Under the pieces are notes generated by a model that was given only the letters and a program-made list of their open reading frames with translations, was not told the DNA's origin and ran no database searches. From Taxillus chinensis (lineage: Eukaryota > Streptophyta > Magnoliopsida > Santalales > Loranthaceae): 64,000 nt of DNA. The position numbers and the translations under genes are program-made. This document shows positions 11,135-22,581 of this stretch, in pieces. The number at the start of each line of letters is the position of its first letter. Positions within the stretch are counted from its first letter, which is position 1. The stretch spans positions 49,183,321 to 49,247,320 of the forward strand of contig CM042090.1 of assembly GCA_023512835.1 (NCBI GenBank), read 5' to 3'.

Positions 11135-13100
11135 ATGGCATCTCCCGCTCTCTACAGTGTTGTTCCTGGCCATCTTGTCAATTGGGCCGGCATTTCTGAC
11201 CCTCCTGCCTGGCTCGAGGAGGTTCGCTCCTTGTTAGCCTCCAGTGGTCTCCTCGACTTCGTCTCTGCTCCTGCTGATCTTCTCATCTCAGACGTCCGTT
11301 CTTTCTATGAGCACTTCGAATCCAGTGACCACTCGATTGTCTCTGGTATCCGAGGTAAACCCATTAAGATCACTCCTCGAGTGATTCGTGATGCCTTCCA
11401 TTTCCCAAGCGGCAGTGATTACCGTCCGAGCGCTCAAACCATGGCTACTGCCATGGGATGTCCCTCTAAAGTGAAGGAATACAAGTTGAAGTCTTTTCAA
11501 GGCCCCTATCGCTGTATGGCCACCATACTCAGTCGATGCTTACTGGCTCGCTCTACGGCTCTTGACTCAGTCCCGTATGATTTGCTCCTGGCGATGTACG
11601 TGGTCTTTGAGCAATTGCCTCTAGACTGGGGCGATTTTCTTTTTCGGATTATGCGAAATGGCAAACGGAATTCGTCTTTCAGACGGATTCTCTCACAACT
11701 TTTCAGACATTTACGCCCCAAGCACTTCCAAGACCAGTTGATGATTCCCTTCCCGCAGAATTTTTACTTTCGTCATCTCACCTCCAATGGGACCCTCACT
11801 GTCCGCTGTCCTCCTATTTCTCGTGCACGCATTGTTATATGGGAACATCAAGATAGTTCCGTTGGTGACCCCGTCCCTAGCTCGGGTCACGAGGTAAGCT
11901 CCACCCACCGGTCTTTACGCATCCGGTCCGTTGCCGCTCCGGCACGCTCCCGCAGTTCGCAGCACAGTGTTCGTGCTGCTCCTTCTGATGCTGTAGGACC
12001 CTCTCAGCCGTTTCCCCATGACACTGTTTCTTCAGCCCCTCCTGCTGATGCCCCTGCTGTTATTCCTCCTGCTGCTGTTGCCGATGCTGCTTCTGGTGCT
12101 CCCGCACCCACCTCTCCGGTGACTGCTGTAGTTGTTGCTGTCATCGCTGACATACCTACCTCTCCTCCAGCTGCCTCTCTAGCCCGCATTGTTGACCCTC
12201 ACGACTACCTCGACCATCTTCCCACCGACATTCTAACTGACAGCTGGCTTCGTTTCAGTCTAGCTCACACTGCCGACATCTCTGAATCTGCTCTCCGGGT
12301 GTATTACACCAAACATACCCAAACCCCGGAAGCTATGATTCTTTGGAACTCTGATCACGGTTTTCTCATGCCATCTCTGCTTCAGGCCGCACCTCCAACT
12401 ACTGCTGCCTCTTCCGGACTTGCTCACGATGCATAGACTCCTGTCCCTGCTGAGGTTGGTCCCACCTCTCCAGCGGACATTCCCCTCATTGACCTCTCCG
12501 ATCAGAGTGGCTCTACTACACCTGCTGCTGCTGCTGCTGTTCTCTCATCATTCTCTCCACCTGCTGACTCCTCCGCCCTGCGCACTCCTGCACCTCCACA
12601 TGCGGGGGAGTCCTCAAAGGCTCCTTCCTCTGGCCTTGGGCTCCCTCATTTGCCACGATCCTGTCTGAAGCTGCGGTCTCTGCTCAGCTAGATCGTATTG
12701 CGGAGGACAATCGCTCCCGGGCCCAGGTTATTGCTGATAAAGTTAATGAAATCAGGGCCCAAATCCTTTCCGCTCTCTCCAACTCCTCTCTCTCACTGGA
12801 TCGGAAGTTGGACCTTATTGCCTAATCTCTTTCGGGCCTCTCCACTTCTATCCGAGATCTGACTCAAGTTGTGGGTCGTCCCTCTCGCCCTCCTCGTTGA
12901 TCTGCCAAACAAGAGGAGAATGCCCCATCTGATCCATCCCCTTCCACTACTGCTTCGGATACTACCGATGTTCTCAGTCGAAGACCTGCACTTACTCTTC
13001 CTCCGGGCCTCCCGGTTCCCAAACACAGCCGATTCTCTGGACCGTCCAGTGCTGCTCCAGCTCTTTCTGACCATCCCAGCTCCTCCGCTGCAGCACCCTC
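11135..13100 (+). pseudogene. Extra SIRE gene, N-terminal and linker part (element A)
   Basis: Open from ATG 11135 to the stop at 12434 (433 codons). It then continues recognisably to 13100 through stops and frameshifts (near 12650, 12822 and 12897), where a solo LTR interrupts it. Residues 1-210 form a globular domain with PGHLVNWAGISDPPAW, PADLLISDV, ALDSVPYDLLLAMY and LDWGDFLFRI. From memory this resembles the 'putative plant transposon protein' domain; the family name needs a profile search. A long Pro/Ala/Ser/Val-rich linker follows, then a DYLDHLPTDILTDSWLRFSL block, another linker (HAGESSKAP) and a heptad-like region (AQLDRIAEDNRSRAQVIADK, 12690-12760). The Ulp1-like end resumes at 14782. 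The gene is visibly GC-richer than pol. The homologue in element B (39314-42029) shares the domain order. Confidence 0.75.
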
Positions 13101-14776
13101 TGATAACGTGCATTTTATGCTGTTATTCTAGTGTTTATTTAGGATGTTTAAGAGCATGATTAGAGCCTTATTGCTTCATATATCAAATATATTTGCTCTA
13201 ACCCCTAGGAAGACGCTATTTGCAAATACATGCGTTTTTAAGCTGTTTTGGCAGATTTTGGAGCTCACTTTTGACATAGTAGATGGCCTCAAACAATTGG
13301 CGTGCAACAACAAAAGTTGCTTAGAATGATGTCCTCTACCTACCACAAAAATTTCAGAGCATTTGGAGTTGCACGTGAATTCACCCATTTCACGTGCAAG
13401 CATATTTTTGCTTCTCAGGCCTCTACAGGATGCAAGGAAGCTTGGGAGAAGTTTGAGCTGATTTGGAGCTGCACGTGAATTCACCATATCACGTGAAAAT
13501 TGACGTGCAGAGATATTTTTGGACCAATCCTATCGTTTTTCCATGCTGATCATTTGTTTCTAAAGGCCCATGTCCAAATTGTGGATAGAAGATAGAGATT
13601 TTAATGTTTGGAGTGTCACTTATCAAAACTACGTCGTTTTGATAGATGGGCTAGGGTACACACCTCAAAGCCCATCCAACCTCTATAAATAAAGCCTCCA
13701 CGCCCCCTGCTAGACATCCTAGACCCCCCTACATGTTTTTAGAGAGAGAGAGAGAGAGGCTTCACGACTTGGAGGTTGCTCCTTGACCTAGGAGAGCAGC
13801 CATCGCAGCCGTCGTAGCGGCCGTCGCGGATTTTGGAGCCTGGATTTGAAGCCTTGTTGCGCACGTGGATTAGAAGAAGATGTTTAGCTTTACTGCTATG
13901 GTTTTGCTTGTAACCATGCATGAGTAGTTTTTATAATCTAAAGGAGCAAAGTAGCCCCCTTGTTGCTTTGTTGTGTTTATGAATATTGGGTTTGGATGAT
14001 TGAAGTTTTGCATGTTTTATGAATCTGTTCTTAATTTCTATCTTTGGATGTACACCTTGGTATTCTTAGCCCTAGTCTGGGGCAGATTGAGATTCATAAC
14101 TTATTTGTAATTGGTGTGTTGCTTTGCTGTGTTTATGAATATTGGGTTTGGATGATTGAAGTTTTGCATGTTTTATGAATCTGTTCTTAATTTCTATCTT
14201 TGGATGTACACCTTGGTATTCTTAGCCCTAGTCTAGGGCGGATTGAGATTCATAACTTATTTGTAATTGGTGTGATCATTATCCTTTTGCAAGTATGATT
14301 TATTGGCTTTGCATGTTTGTGTGTTTAGATGACCATTCTGGCATACAACTCTTAAAAGGACCTCAATGACCATTTGTTGTCCTTGGCTTATGTTTAGCAT
14401 GTTTTCAATCAGACAACCCTAATACCATGAACCAGTAGAGATAACATAGGGAGGTGAAATTGTGACCCTAGATGCCTTTAATCCTTGCATCTTAATCCTA
14501 AAATCAATTTGCTTTCTTTGTTTATTCAGAAAACCAAATAAAAATTAGATCTTTAGTTATAAAAAGAATTCGTTTTTGCCAAGACATTGTTTTAAGCAAG
14601 ATTAATTTGGTGATTTGAGTTAAAGCTAGATAACTTGGTAATCTCTGTGGGATCGACCCCTTTCTTGTCGCTATTCTATTTAGCATTAGTTAAGGGAATT
14701 AATATTTTGAGAAGGGATTTAAACGACAGTAGCTTAACCCTCACTTGGGTTTCGCTCACGAAATACCCGTTCGTCA
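13101..14776 (+). mobile_element. Solo LTR inserted in the extra gene
   Basis: It begins TGATAACGTGCATTTTATGC, ends GTTCGTCA, and is flanked by CCCTC on both sides (13096-13100 and 14777-14781), so the 1676-bp unit is an exact insertion. Candidate promoter parts in order: paired CACGTG boxes (13370-13520), an AACTACGTCGTTTTGAT motif near 13630, TATAAATA at 13684-13691, and an AG microsatellite at 13741-13758. GGGATCGACCCC occurs near 14650. The same LTR start is seen in minus sense at 52489, next to Athila-type coding sequence, so a Ty3 origin is likely. The family is not certain. Confidence 0.88.
13961..14272 (+). repeat. 156-bp tandem duplication within the solo LTR
   Basis: Two near-identical 156-bp copies (13961-14116 and 14117-14272) start TGTTGCTTTG and include TTTGGATGTACACCTTGG. 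They differ at only a few positions, so the duplication is younger than most damage around it. Confidence 0.9.
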
Positions 14777-14781
14777 CCCTC

Positions 14782-15580
14782 CTCTTCTGCTCAGGCTCAG
14801 CAAGTCACGTTTCTCCCATCATATGCGAAATTGGACCCATATGATATAGATGGGCGTGTACATGTAGCCATGTTAGCATATACTGGTGCTGCTCCCTCTA
14901 CCCCAAAAGGTTTTTGTCATCTCTGTCCCCTTTCTCCCCTGAAGACATAAGCACCCTACTGTCGGAGAAAGGACAGTTCTCCACTGAGGACATCGACAAC
15001 TTTACCTTGGCGGTGAAGGAAGAGATGAGGTTGTTCCCCACCTTGTATCAAGAAGAGCATTTGATCGATATCTTACCTTGCTGGCTTCATCACTACCTTC
15101 CTGAAATGGACTTCCTTCAGACCCTCATCAATGGAACAGCTGAGAACAGTAAGCCATGGAAAGATCTTACAACTGTCCTTATTCCATACAGGATCAGCAC
15201 TCCACATGACATGCTCGTAGTCTTCTCCATCAAGGACAGGAGAGTTGTTCTACATGACTCTCATCAGGTTGTGGGACATCAGATGAGAAGAAGCCAACTT
15301 GGACCACTGCTCTAGACTCTGTCAGATGCTTTCAGACAGAATGGACTCTTTGAATCAATTGGCCAACCTCCTCTGCCTCCCAATGCTCTTCTCAATTCGA
15401 CAATTCTGAGCAAAGGAGAAGTTCCCCAACAACCTGACGGAGAAAGCTGTGGAGCCTATGTCTGCTACTTTATTAGGCACCTTTTGAAGTATGATCCTAA
15501 CTGGAATTATTTTTTCCTGTGCACTAAGGGAGCAGGCAGCAACTAAAATCTTCGAGTATAGTAAGCCTTACAATTCTTAG
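14782..15580 (+). pseudogene. Extra SIRE gene, Ulp1/SENP-like cysteine peptidase part (element A)
   Basis: The protein resumes after the solo LTR with TFLPSYAKLDPYDIDG and LSPEDISTLLSEKGQFSTED. The peptidase core follows: IPYRISTPHDMLVVFSI (candidate catalytic His), VVLHDSHQVV (Asp), VPQQPDGESCGAYVCYF (Gln and Cys), ending REQAATKIFEYSKPYNS at 15580. This is the layout of C48 (Ulp1/SENP) deSUMOylating peptidases: H, then D about 18 residues on, then Q-x5-C. A stop at 15313 and a frameshift near 15520 break the copy. The matching domain of element B keeps the same residues. Such domains are known in Mutator-like and CACTA transposons; in a copia element it is unexpected. Confidence 0.78.
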
Positions 15581-15713
15581 TATAACTTTTGTACTAAGGC
15601 TTACTTTGTATTACTGTTGCTGACATAGTGGAAATTTCTTTTGTTTATCCTTATCTCTGTGTATATCTTGCTGCCTAACTGGATCAGATTACAAAGGGTT
15701 TGGCATATCCATA

Positions 15714-15724
15714 TTGGGGGAGAT
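15714..15724 (+). other. Polypurine tract of element A
   Basis: TTGGGGGAGAT abuts the 3' LTR start TGTTGG. The same tract in reverse complement abuts the element B LTR at 39171-39182. Confidence 0.9.
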
Positions 15725-17016
15725 TGTTGGATCAAACCTAGAATTTGGATGATGCAGATCAAACCCTATGTAATTTGATTTAAGATGTTTCATGTTTATT
15801 CTAAGTTTGTGCAGAAGATAAAACTTTAATTCGGACCTGCTTCTGTAAGAGCAAAGCAAAGGACAGGATATATAATCCTGATCCGGATTATCATGAGTGT
15901 CATCAAATACTTGGTAAATAACCAAGTCTTCATTTGGAATAAGGACTCTCCGTACGGACTAATCACTCGACAAAACGACTAAGGAATCCGTGCGTTTATT
16001 GTTGATTGGACTAAGTCACTTTATGCGGAATGAGAATCCGAGTCTACACCTCGTACGGAGTAAGAGAGGTTTATTGCGGAGTAAGGACAGCTGATACGGA
16101 ATAAGGATTCCGCATATCTACCTCATGCGGAGTAAGGACAACTGATGTGGAGTAAGGACAACTGATGCGGAGTAAGGAATCTGAGTCATTACTCAAGCGG
16201 AGTAACGAACTCATGCAGAGTAAGGAAGCGCTGATGCGGAATAAGGATTCCGCATATCTACCTCATGCGGAGTAAGGAAGCGTTGACACGAAATAAGGAT
16301 TTTAGGACTTCATATACATGGAGTAAGCAACAACTAACACGGAGTAAGGATCCGTGCCTCGTTAATACGGAGTAAGGAAATCTACACCGGACTAAAAAGA
16401 CGCTACTTCAACTTATTCATACCGCATTTATGATATCAGCTTGCTGTGTTCCGATGTAAGACAAACTCATTGAAGATCTAAACTGTCTTACACGTGGAGC
16501 ACTCGGAGTTGTGGATGCAATCCCAAATGCAATTGGAATCAAGCGAAGTAATTCAATTCACTTATGCTTCCAATATTTCGAGCTCCACATCCAAAGCAGT
16601 TATGGTAGAAGTATTTTCTGAGAAGAACTTAATGTTACACAGTGCTCGGAAAATACAGTTCCAAGCTAGATTCCTAGGATGTCTATATATATATATGTAG
16701 TGTTGTACACTTAAATAAGTGCGATATATACAAAAGAAAGAACTGATACGCGCGTAAGAAAGGTTGTTGTACAAGAGCTCATAGAGATTATATACGCTAG
16801 TGTGTGTAACTGTAAAACTGAGTGCTATTGTAATCAGCTGTAATTGCTGCTTATTTTGTTGTAATTATCATCAGATAATAAAGCAAAATACTTCCACTAT
16901 CTGGTTATCTTCCGCATTGATTTTACATATCGTAACCAGATTGTGCTGTACCTGAGAGAGAAAAAGAGTTTTGATATTAGCCTATTCACCCCCCTCTAGG
17001 CTACTAGGGACCAACA
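15725..17016 (+). repeat. 3' LTR of SIRE element A
   Basis: 1292 bp, the partner of 2468-3737, with the same CGGAGTAAGGA-type array (about 15945-16385). It ends ACCAACA and is followed by ACATA, one base different from the left flank GCATA. Confidence 0.93.
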
Positions 17017-17276
17017 ACATAAAATATAACGCATACCTCAGGGAAGGCCCTCACACATCTTCTAATGATCTGATCAGCACATTGCCTGTAGAGGAAAGGT
17101 TCATCCCATATATATCTTCTCACCTCAAAGAGGAACCACTTCTTTTGCTGATAGTTAAACTCTGTAGGTACATAAGAGCATGCATGATAGTTCACTATGT
17201 CAACAAACCATGACATCTTTGCTTCTGCTGAGAATATATAGCTGCTCATCAACCAAGATAAATGATTGATGAACAA
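17017..17276 (-). pseudogene. Athila-type Ty3 integrase N-terminal fragment
   Basis: The minus-strand frame starting at 17276 gives SWFVDIVNYHACSYVP, FNYQQKKWFLFEV, WDEPFLYRQCADQIIRRCV. This is the region just before and into the integrase zinc-binding domain of Athila-like elements. The match ends after RRCV, so only about 70 codons survive. It forms the right flank of the element A insertion. Confidence 0.7.
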
Positions 17277-17597
17277 AATTTTAGCTATACTAAATTAGTT
17301 CAGCTATTATCGTTTAATTTGTTCCTCAAAATTTATACTTTTATTTTCCTTTATGTTTACTACAAAGCATAGCAACATGTAAGGGGTCGATCCCACAGGG
17401 ATTAACCAAGTTTCCCAGTTTTTCAATCAAATCACCAATTTTCTTAAGTCCTAGAACATGTTTTAGCTTACCCCTTTTTTGTGTTTTTTTTAATGAACTA
17501 AGTGTAGGTCCCAGTGAGTCTAGAGGGGGGGGGGTGAATAGACTTTCTTCGTGCACGAAAGCTAGACTGTTTGCTGGTATGTGGTACTTCTAAGGAT
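17277..17597. other. LTR scraps left of the Tat element
   Basis: GGGGTCGATCCCACAGGGATT (near 17378) resembles, in reverse, the GGGATCGACCCC block of the solo LTR at 13101. Near 17506-17560, GGTCCCAGTGAGTCTAGAG plus a G run and GTGAATAG resembles the minus-sense start of the element B LTR. No gene is seen. Confidence 0.5.
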
Positions 17598-20492
17598 TGT
17601 TGGACCCCATTTTGTCCGGGTTGGACATACTAACCTCATTTGATATACCTTTCTGCCCATGCCATATACCTTGTTGAACAGGTCCACAATGATCCCATAC
17701 TTCCAAGGAATGGTTCGGAATTGATGTTAGCCCCAATTTGCATGAGATGGATGCAATTGACACGAACGGGGGAGTCCAAAATTAATGACTTCTGCTACAA
17801 GTCCTTGAAGCGCCCCAAGACCAACACCAGGTGATAGAGGATGAAAATTGGAGATTAATGCACTTGACCGAGCTCAAATCGGACTTAAAATGAAGAAGTT
17901 ATGGCCTAAACAACTTTTGTTGAAAAAAGTCAAAACTCGCCAAAAGACGGTCAATGCCCCTGGTCAAATCGCCCGAAAAGGTGACCATGCGAAATTCTTC
18001 AAAGCATCAATTTAGGCAAATACGGATCTTCCCAAATAATCCCCGGAAAGTTGTCCATTTTTGCATTTTCGGTGAAGGGTAAGAAGGTAATTAAAAGTTA
18101 AAAAAAAACTTCGGGGTTGACCGTTGACCGTTGACCGTTGACCTGCCGACACTTCGACTCATTGACCTTCGAAGCCCCGAAGCCTCGAAGCCTCGAAGCC
18201 TCGAAGCATCGAAGCCTCGAAGCGTCAAAGCATTGAAGCCTCGAAGCCTCGAAGATTCGAAGCCTCGAAGCCCCGCTGCCGACACTCCGACCTTCGACCC
18301 TTCGACCCTTGACCCTCGAAGCCTATAAACCTTCGACCTGCGACTTACGAACCTGCGACGCCTTGACCTGTGAACCTTCGAACCTTGACCTACGACCCAC
18401 GGACCCTCGAAGCCTATTAACCTCCAACCTTCGACCCTTCGACCCGTTGACCGTTGACCTTCGACCTGCCGACACTTCAACCCGTTGACCGTTGACTTTT
18501 GCCCCACTGAAATTTCGACCCATCGCAGCTTCGACCCTGCCGACACTTCGACCCTGCTAACATTCCAGCCCTTAATGTCTGACCTTCGCTGTTTGGCCCC
18601 TCTCGCTGGCTTTCTCGTTGGCTGCTCACGGGATGAGTTTTATTTCCTGGCAAAGATGCTTTTCAACGACTTCGATCACATGTGCTAAAATACAAATTAA
18701 AAAAAGGTAATCACAAGCTGCAGGTCGCCAGACCACCCGACAACACACAAGACTTGGACGAAAATAAGGGAATCAATAATACAGCATTAAATGCTGCAAT
18801 TAATGACCGTCCAACCAAAGTTCTGCCAGCCCCTTTAAAATGTAGTCTTCTGTCCCTATGCAGGAAGAGAGCCCTGATCATCGCAAAACAAAACCTCATA
18901 CCATTTACACCCAGCCTCGCCCTAGCGCAAAGGAGAGAGGGAGAAAAAAAAACAGAGAGTTGAGTCCCAAAACAAAAAAAAAACACCCAAAAAAAAAAAA
19001 AAAAAAAACAAGAGTTGAGTCCCATTTACACCCAGCCTCGCCAGCTTCTTCCCTGCAAAAAAAAAAAGAAAAAAAAAGAGAGTAGAGTCCCAAATTCTTC
19101 CCCGTGCGAAAAGAGAGAGAAAAAAAGAAAGAAGAAAAACAGGGATCACACCCAACAAAAAAATCGCCCAGTCTTTCCGCTATCCTGCAATCAAACATCG
19201 CCCCTTCATCCTCTTTCCCTCCTATCTCGTTCCAGCTCTCTTTTTTCAGCAAAAGAAAAACATAAAAACAACTCCAACTTCAGCCCTCTCTTTCTGCGTT
19301 TTTAGCAAAAAACAAAAAAAAAACAGGAAAACCAGTTTCCAATTCCTTTTCATGCCCCTGCTTCTCACACCCACTATGATTATTGCCAGCTACCAGAAAA
19401 TCTTAAGCTCAAAAAAAAATCACTCTAGCCTCCAAATACCAGGAAAGCCTCTTCACAAGTCCCGCTGCCAGATCTGTTGGTTCTAATTCGAGCAAGTGAC
19501 TATCGGCGCGGACAAGAGCTCAAATAGAATACTAGTGTTGCAAGCCCCAAAGTCGGTTCAATCTTTATTTACTCAATATTTTTCAGCTTATTTACATTAA
19601 TATTTGATGTACTTCTTAATATTTCCTTGTATTTCTTTTATTGGTTGCGCTGGTTTTCCTTGTATTTTCATTCTTTGTATGTGGTATGTTGTAATATGTA
19701 AGATATAGTGGAAACAAAAAAAAAGAGAGCGCAAAGAGAGGCATAAAAAAGAGATGAAGAAAAAAAAAGGAAAAGAAAAAAAGAGTGCTTTTATTTTTCT
19801 TTTGTGGATGTCATAATCACAGACTCCACGTTTTTTTATTTTAATGCATATGTTCATGACTTTGATTTAAGATTTTGGGTTTGCAAAAAAAAAAAAAAGA
19901 AAGAAAGGTTTCCAAAAAAAAAAAAAAAAGCAAAACCAAAACAAAACGTTTTTTTAAAACACAAAAAAAAAAACAAACAACAACAAAAAATGTATGTTTT
20001 CTAACCCAAAACCAAAAAAAGGGGAAAAATAAAAAAAACATTTTTTAGGACTTTAATTTCCAAAAGCAAAAGCAAAAACCAAAATCAACTCGTAGGATCT
20101 CATTCTCCACTTCAAACAAAAACCCAAAATTTTTAGGATTCCCTTTAGAAATTTAGGGAAAATTCATTTTCATCATAACTTTAATAAATAACTTAGCTAA
20201 ATAAAAATCATAGACTTTTTAGGAAACTTAACCCAATCATGGCAGCACAAATAAAAAACCTCCTCCTCCTAAATTAGATACCGAAAGGGCGCTGTAGGGG
20301 TGCTAATCCTTCCCTACACGTAACCAACTCCCGAGCCCTTTTCTGATAATACAGACCACATCTTTTTACTACTCAAAGTAGAGGGTATCCAACTGTACCC
20401 CAAAAAACAGTTGGTGGCGACTCTAAATCTTCTCACCATTGGTTTAGTTTGAGCCCACCCCAAACGGGCCCGGACGAAAACCAGTGATGACA
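17598..20492 (+). repeat. 5' LTR of the Tat/Ogre element
   Basis: 2895 bp, starting TGTTGGACCCCATTTTGTCC and ending CCAGTGATGACA. A solo copy with target duplications at 44875-47954 fixes both ends. Notable parts are a W-box-rich array (18116-18500) with CGAAGCCT tandem units, A-rich blocks (18940-19320 and 19880-20040) and GGCGCTGTAGGGGTGC near the end. The Lys/Phe-rich frames in the A-runs are not genes. Confidence 0.93.
18116..18500 (+). repeat. TTGACC and CGAAGCCT tandem arrays in the LTR
   Basis: Four TTGACC units in direct tandem (GTTGACC period) start the array, followed by CGAAGCCT-type 8-mers (18175-18275) and further TTGACC/TTGACT copies to 18500, about a dozen in all. The solo LTR repeats the design at 45366-45760. 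Confidence 0.85.
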
Positions 20493-20494
20493 GC

Positions 20495-20512
20495 TGGCGA
20501 CTCTGCTGGGGA
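20495..20512 (+). other. Primer-binding site of the Tat/Ogre element (Arg type)
   Basis: TGGCGACTCTGCTGGGGA begins three bases after the LTR. This agrees with the tRNA-Arg-type primer site described for Ogre elements. Confidence 0.85.
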
Positions 20513-21148
20513 ATTCAACATTTTAGAGAGTTAGGTCTAGAACTAGGATTAGGAGGTTATTTTTTGTATTGATATATATATTTAACTGTCGTGCTAAGTT
20601 GTTTTCTTTTCCTAGATAAAATTGTGATTTACTTATTTTTTAACAATTGTTGTTTATCTTTAAACTGTGATTTATTTATACGCTTTAACTACCATGATAG
20701 TTGTGATTTACTGCTTTCCATACTTGTTGCATTCATGCATAACCCTACACCCGGGTTTAGCACAATTTAGGTTAGCGAGGTTCAGTATGGTCCCTAACGC
20801 GTTAATCATTATCCGCAATGGGGCCTCGAACTCCTCACTCAAGCTTGAGGTTCTTTTAAGGCACGTCCTTTTAAGATCCCCCTCCGATAAATCCCATGGT
20901 GTACAGAGCCCTCTATTGAGGAAGTTTGGGAACCAACGAATAAGATAGGTGTAGCAATAGAAGCCCATCAGGGGCATTGACCCACATTTTGTTTGCTCAT
21001 TCCATGCCATGCTAACCTTTGTTTTGTAGGGTAGTCCTTAAGTCATCCCCTGCACATATTAGCCTTTTTTTTCCTATTGGACTGCCTTGATATATATTAA
21101 CCTGTCATCCTAACCTGTCATCATGTATAACACGACATTCATATAGGC
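20513..21148 (+). other. Leader of the Tat/Ogre element
   Basis: About 640 bp between primer site and ORF1, AT-rich at first. Short frames only; no gene is called. Confidence 0.6.
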
Positions 21149-22581
21149 ATGGCAACTTTCAGTCATCTCTTAAAAGGCCCCCAAGACAAGGAGGCTGTCA
21201 CAGTGGTGGCCCAAGCATCTGGAGACATTCAACTTCGCCTTGGAGATTTTCCGCCAGGAGAAGCCCACAAGGTGGAACATGTTATCATAGAAGATCAGCT
21301 GGACTACACTAAGGAGGTACAAACAATATGGAGGCAGTGGTCAGACAAACGGAAAAGCATATACATACAACATTTTGGGGATTTGCTCCATGTGACCGAG
21401 CTACTGGCCAATAAGGATATGCTTGGGGCAGCCATATATTTCTGGGAGCCTCGACGGTGGTGCTTTGACTTCAATGGCATAGATCTTGTTCCCACAATAG
21501 AAGAATACAGAAGATTATTGGATATCCTCCTCGAAAACAAAATGAAGATCTATCTACCAGAGCCCAGAGGATCATGTCGAAGGGCCTTCGCTGAGAAAAT
21601 AGGAAAGCCTGTATGGGACTCATCGGCAGTCACAACCTATGGTGGGCAGGAATGTCTTCCATGGAAAACAATCAAAGAAATAATACAGACCGCAACAGAA
21701 GCAGGGGCACACAAACTGCTTACACTAGCTATTTATGGGCTAGTCATTTTCCCGAGGATACCGGCCCACATTGATGGAGCAATTGTAGATTTAGTCCAGC
21801 AGGTGCTCAAAGGATGTGACCCTACTCTTGCTATCTTGGCCGAAACCATTCGATCTCTTACTTATCTGAGGAGTAAAGGCTCGAGACAGTTCATGGGGTG
21901 CCTACCTCTCCTATGTACCTGGTTGCAAGGTCATTTCCCCTGTAGTGTTCATCGTTTTCCTGTTGTTTATCAAGTACCAGCACTACTAGCTATTCTGCTC
22001 AGCAAGTGGAGCCTACCTAAAGACTTTGAAAGCTGGAAAAAAGAAATTGGAGAACCTCACGAGTCGACATTACCTGGACTGCTCCTTGGATGCCGGTGGT
22101 CTCCATGACATATAGCTGCGGGGACTACAATTGGGTTTCACTTTTAGGTCCCTGGGGAGGAACTGCATATGCACCACTACAGGTGGGAAGACAAGTGGGG
22201 CGTCATCAGATTATTCCCGTGCTATTTGGCATGGAAGAATGTGACTTCACTTACAGCAGAACCATGCTCACAGAAGAAGGCAACAAGATATATCAGGCAT
22301 GGTCCACACCACACGAGATCCAACCCAACAGTTCAAAACCTGGTGTTTACCCCGCATACATATCTTGGAGGGCACAACACAAGCCACAACTAACTTCAGA
22401 CATGAAGGCTATCCTCCAGGAGAATCAGACTTTAAGGCAGCAGATCCATAGGCTAGAAGCATCGTTAGAAGGAGCTCTTCAGAGGTTGCAGCCGAGGGAA
22501 AAACAAATAGAGACCATATTAAAACAAAGGGAGGAAGCAGGTGAGCGACCACCCCAGAGGAAGAGGCGTCGTGCTACTTAG
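21149..22581 (+). pseudogene. Tat/Ogre ORF1, unknown function, one frameshift
   Basis: It starts MATFSHLLKGPQDKE and stays open to 22108. It continues in another frame (22090-22581), so one frameshift near 22090-22105 separates about 310 from about 160 codons. The N-terminal part is globular with WEPRRWCFDFNGIDLVPTIE and GAHKLLTLAIYGLVIFPRI, and resembles the plant family annotated DUF7745 (from memory). The end is a heptad-like coiled coil (ENQTLRQQIHRLEASLEGAL) with a basic tail QRKRRRAT, a possible nuclear signal. An ORF of this size before gag is characteristic of Ogre elements; its role is not known to me. Confidence 0.75.

Larger units (their letters stand above)
2468..17016 (+). mobile_element. 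SIRE/Maximus (Sirevirus) Ty1/copia element A, near full length
   Basis: LTRs at 2468-3737 and 15725-17016 both begin TGTTGGATCAAACC and end GGGACCAACA. Order inside: primer site, gag, protease, integrase, reverse transcriptase, RNase H, non-coding spacer, an extra gene ending in a Ulp1-like peptidase, polypurine tract. The copia order (integrase before reverse transcriptase), the large gag with coiled-coil tail and the long region after pol all fit Sireviruses. Flanking pentamers are GCATA (2463-2467) and ACATA (17017-17021), a target duplication with one mismatch. All ORFs carry stops or frameshifts, so the copy is old. A solo LTR of another family interrupts the extra gene. Confidence 0.93.

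Noticed and set aside
12004..13113. Ala/Gly- and Arg/Ser-rich minus-strand frames opposite the extra gene
   Set aside because: They mirror the Pro/Ala/Ser linker codons on the opposite strand; no conservation with element B at the same place.
17341..17556. tRNA or small RNA gene near the GGGATCGACCC-like block
   Set aside because: No cloverleaf could be drawn; the block is part of an LTR shared with 14650.
18905..19305. Overlapping Phe-rich and Lys-rich open frames on both strands
   Set aside because: They translate A-runs of the Tat LTR; the same region in the solo LTR (46090-46390) has unrelated frames of the same composition.
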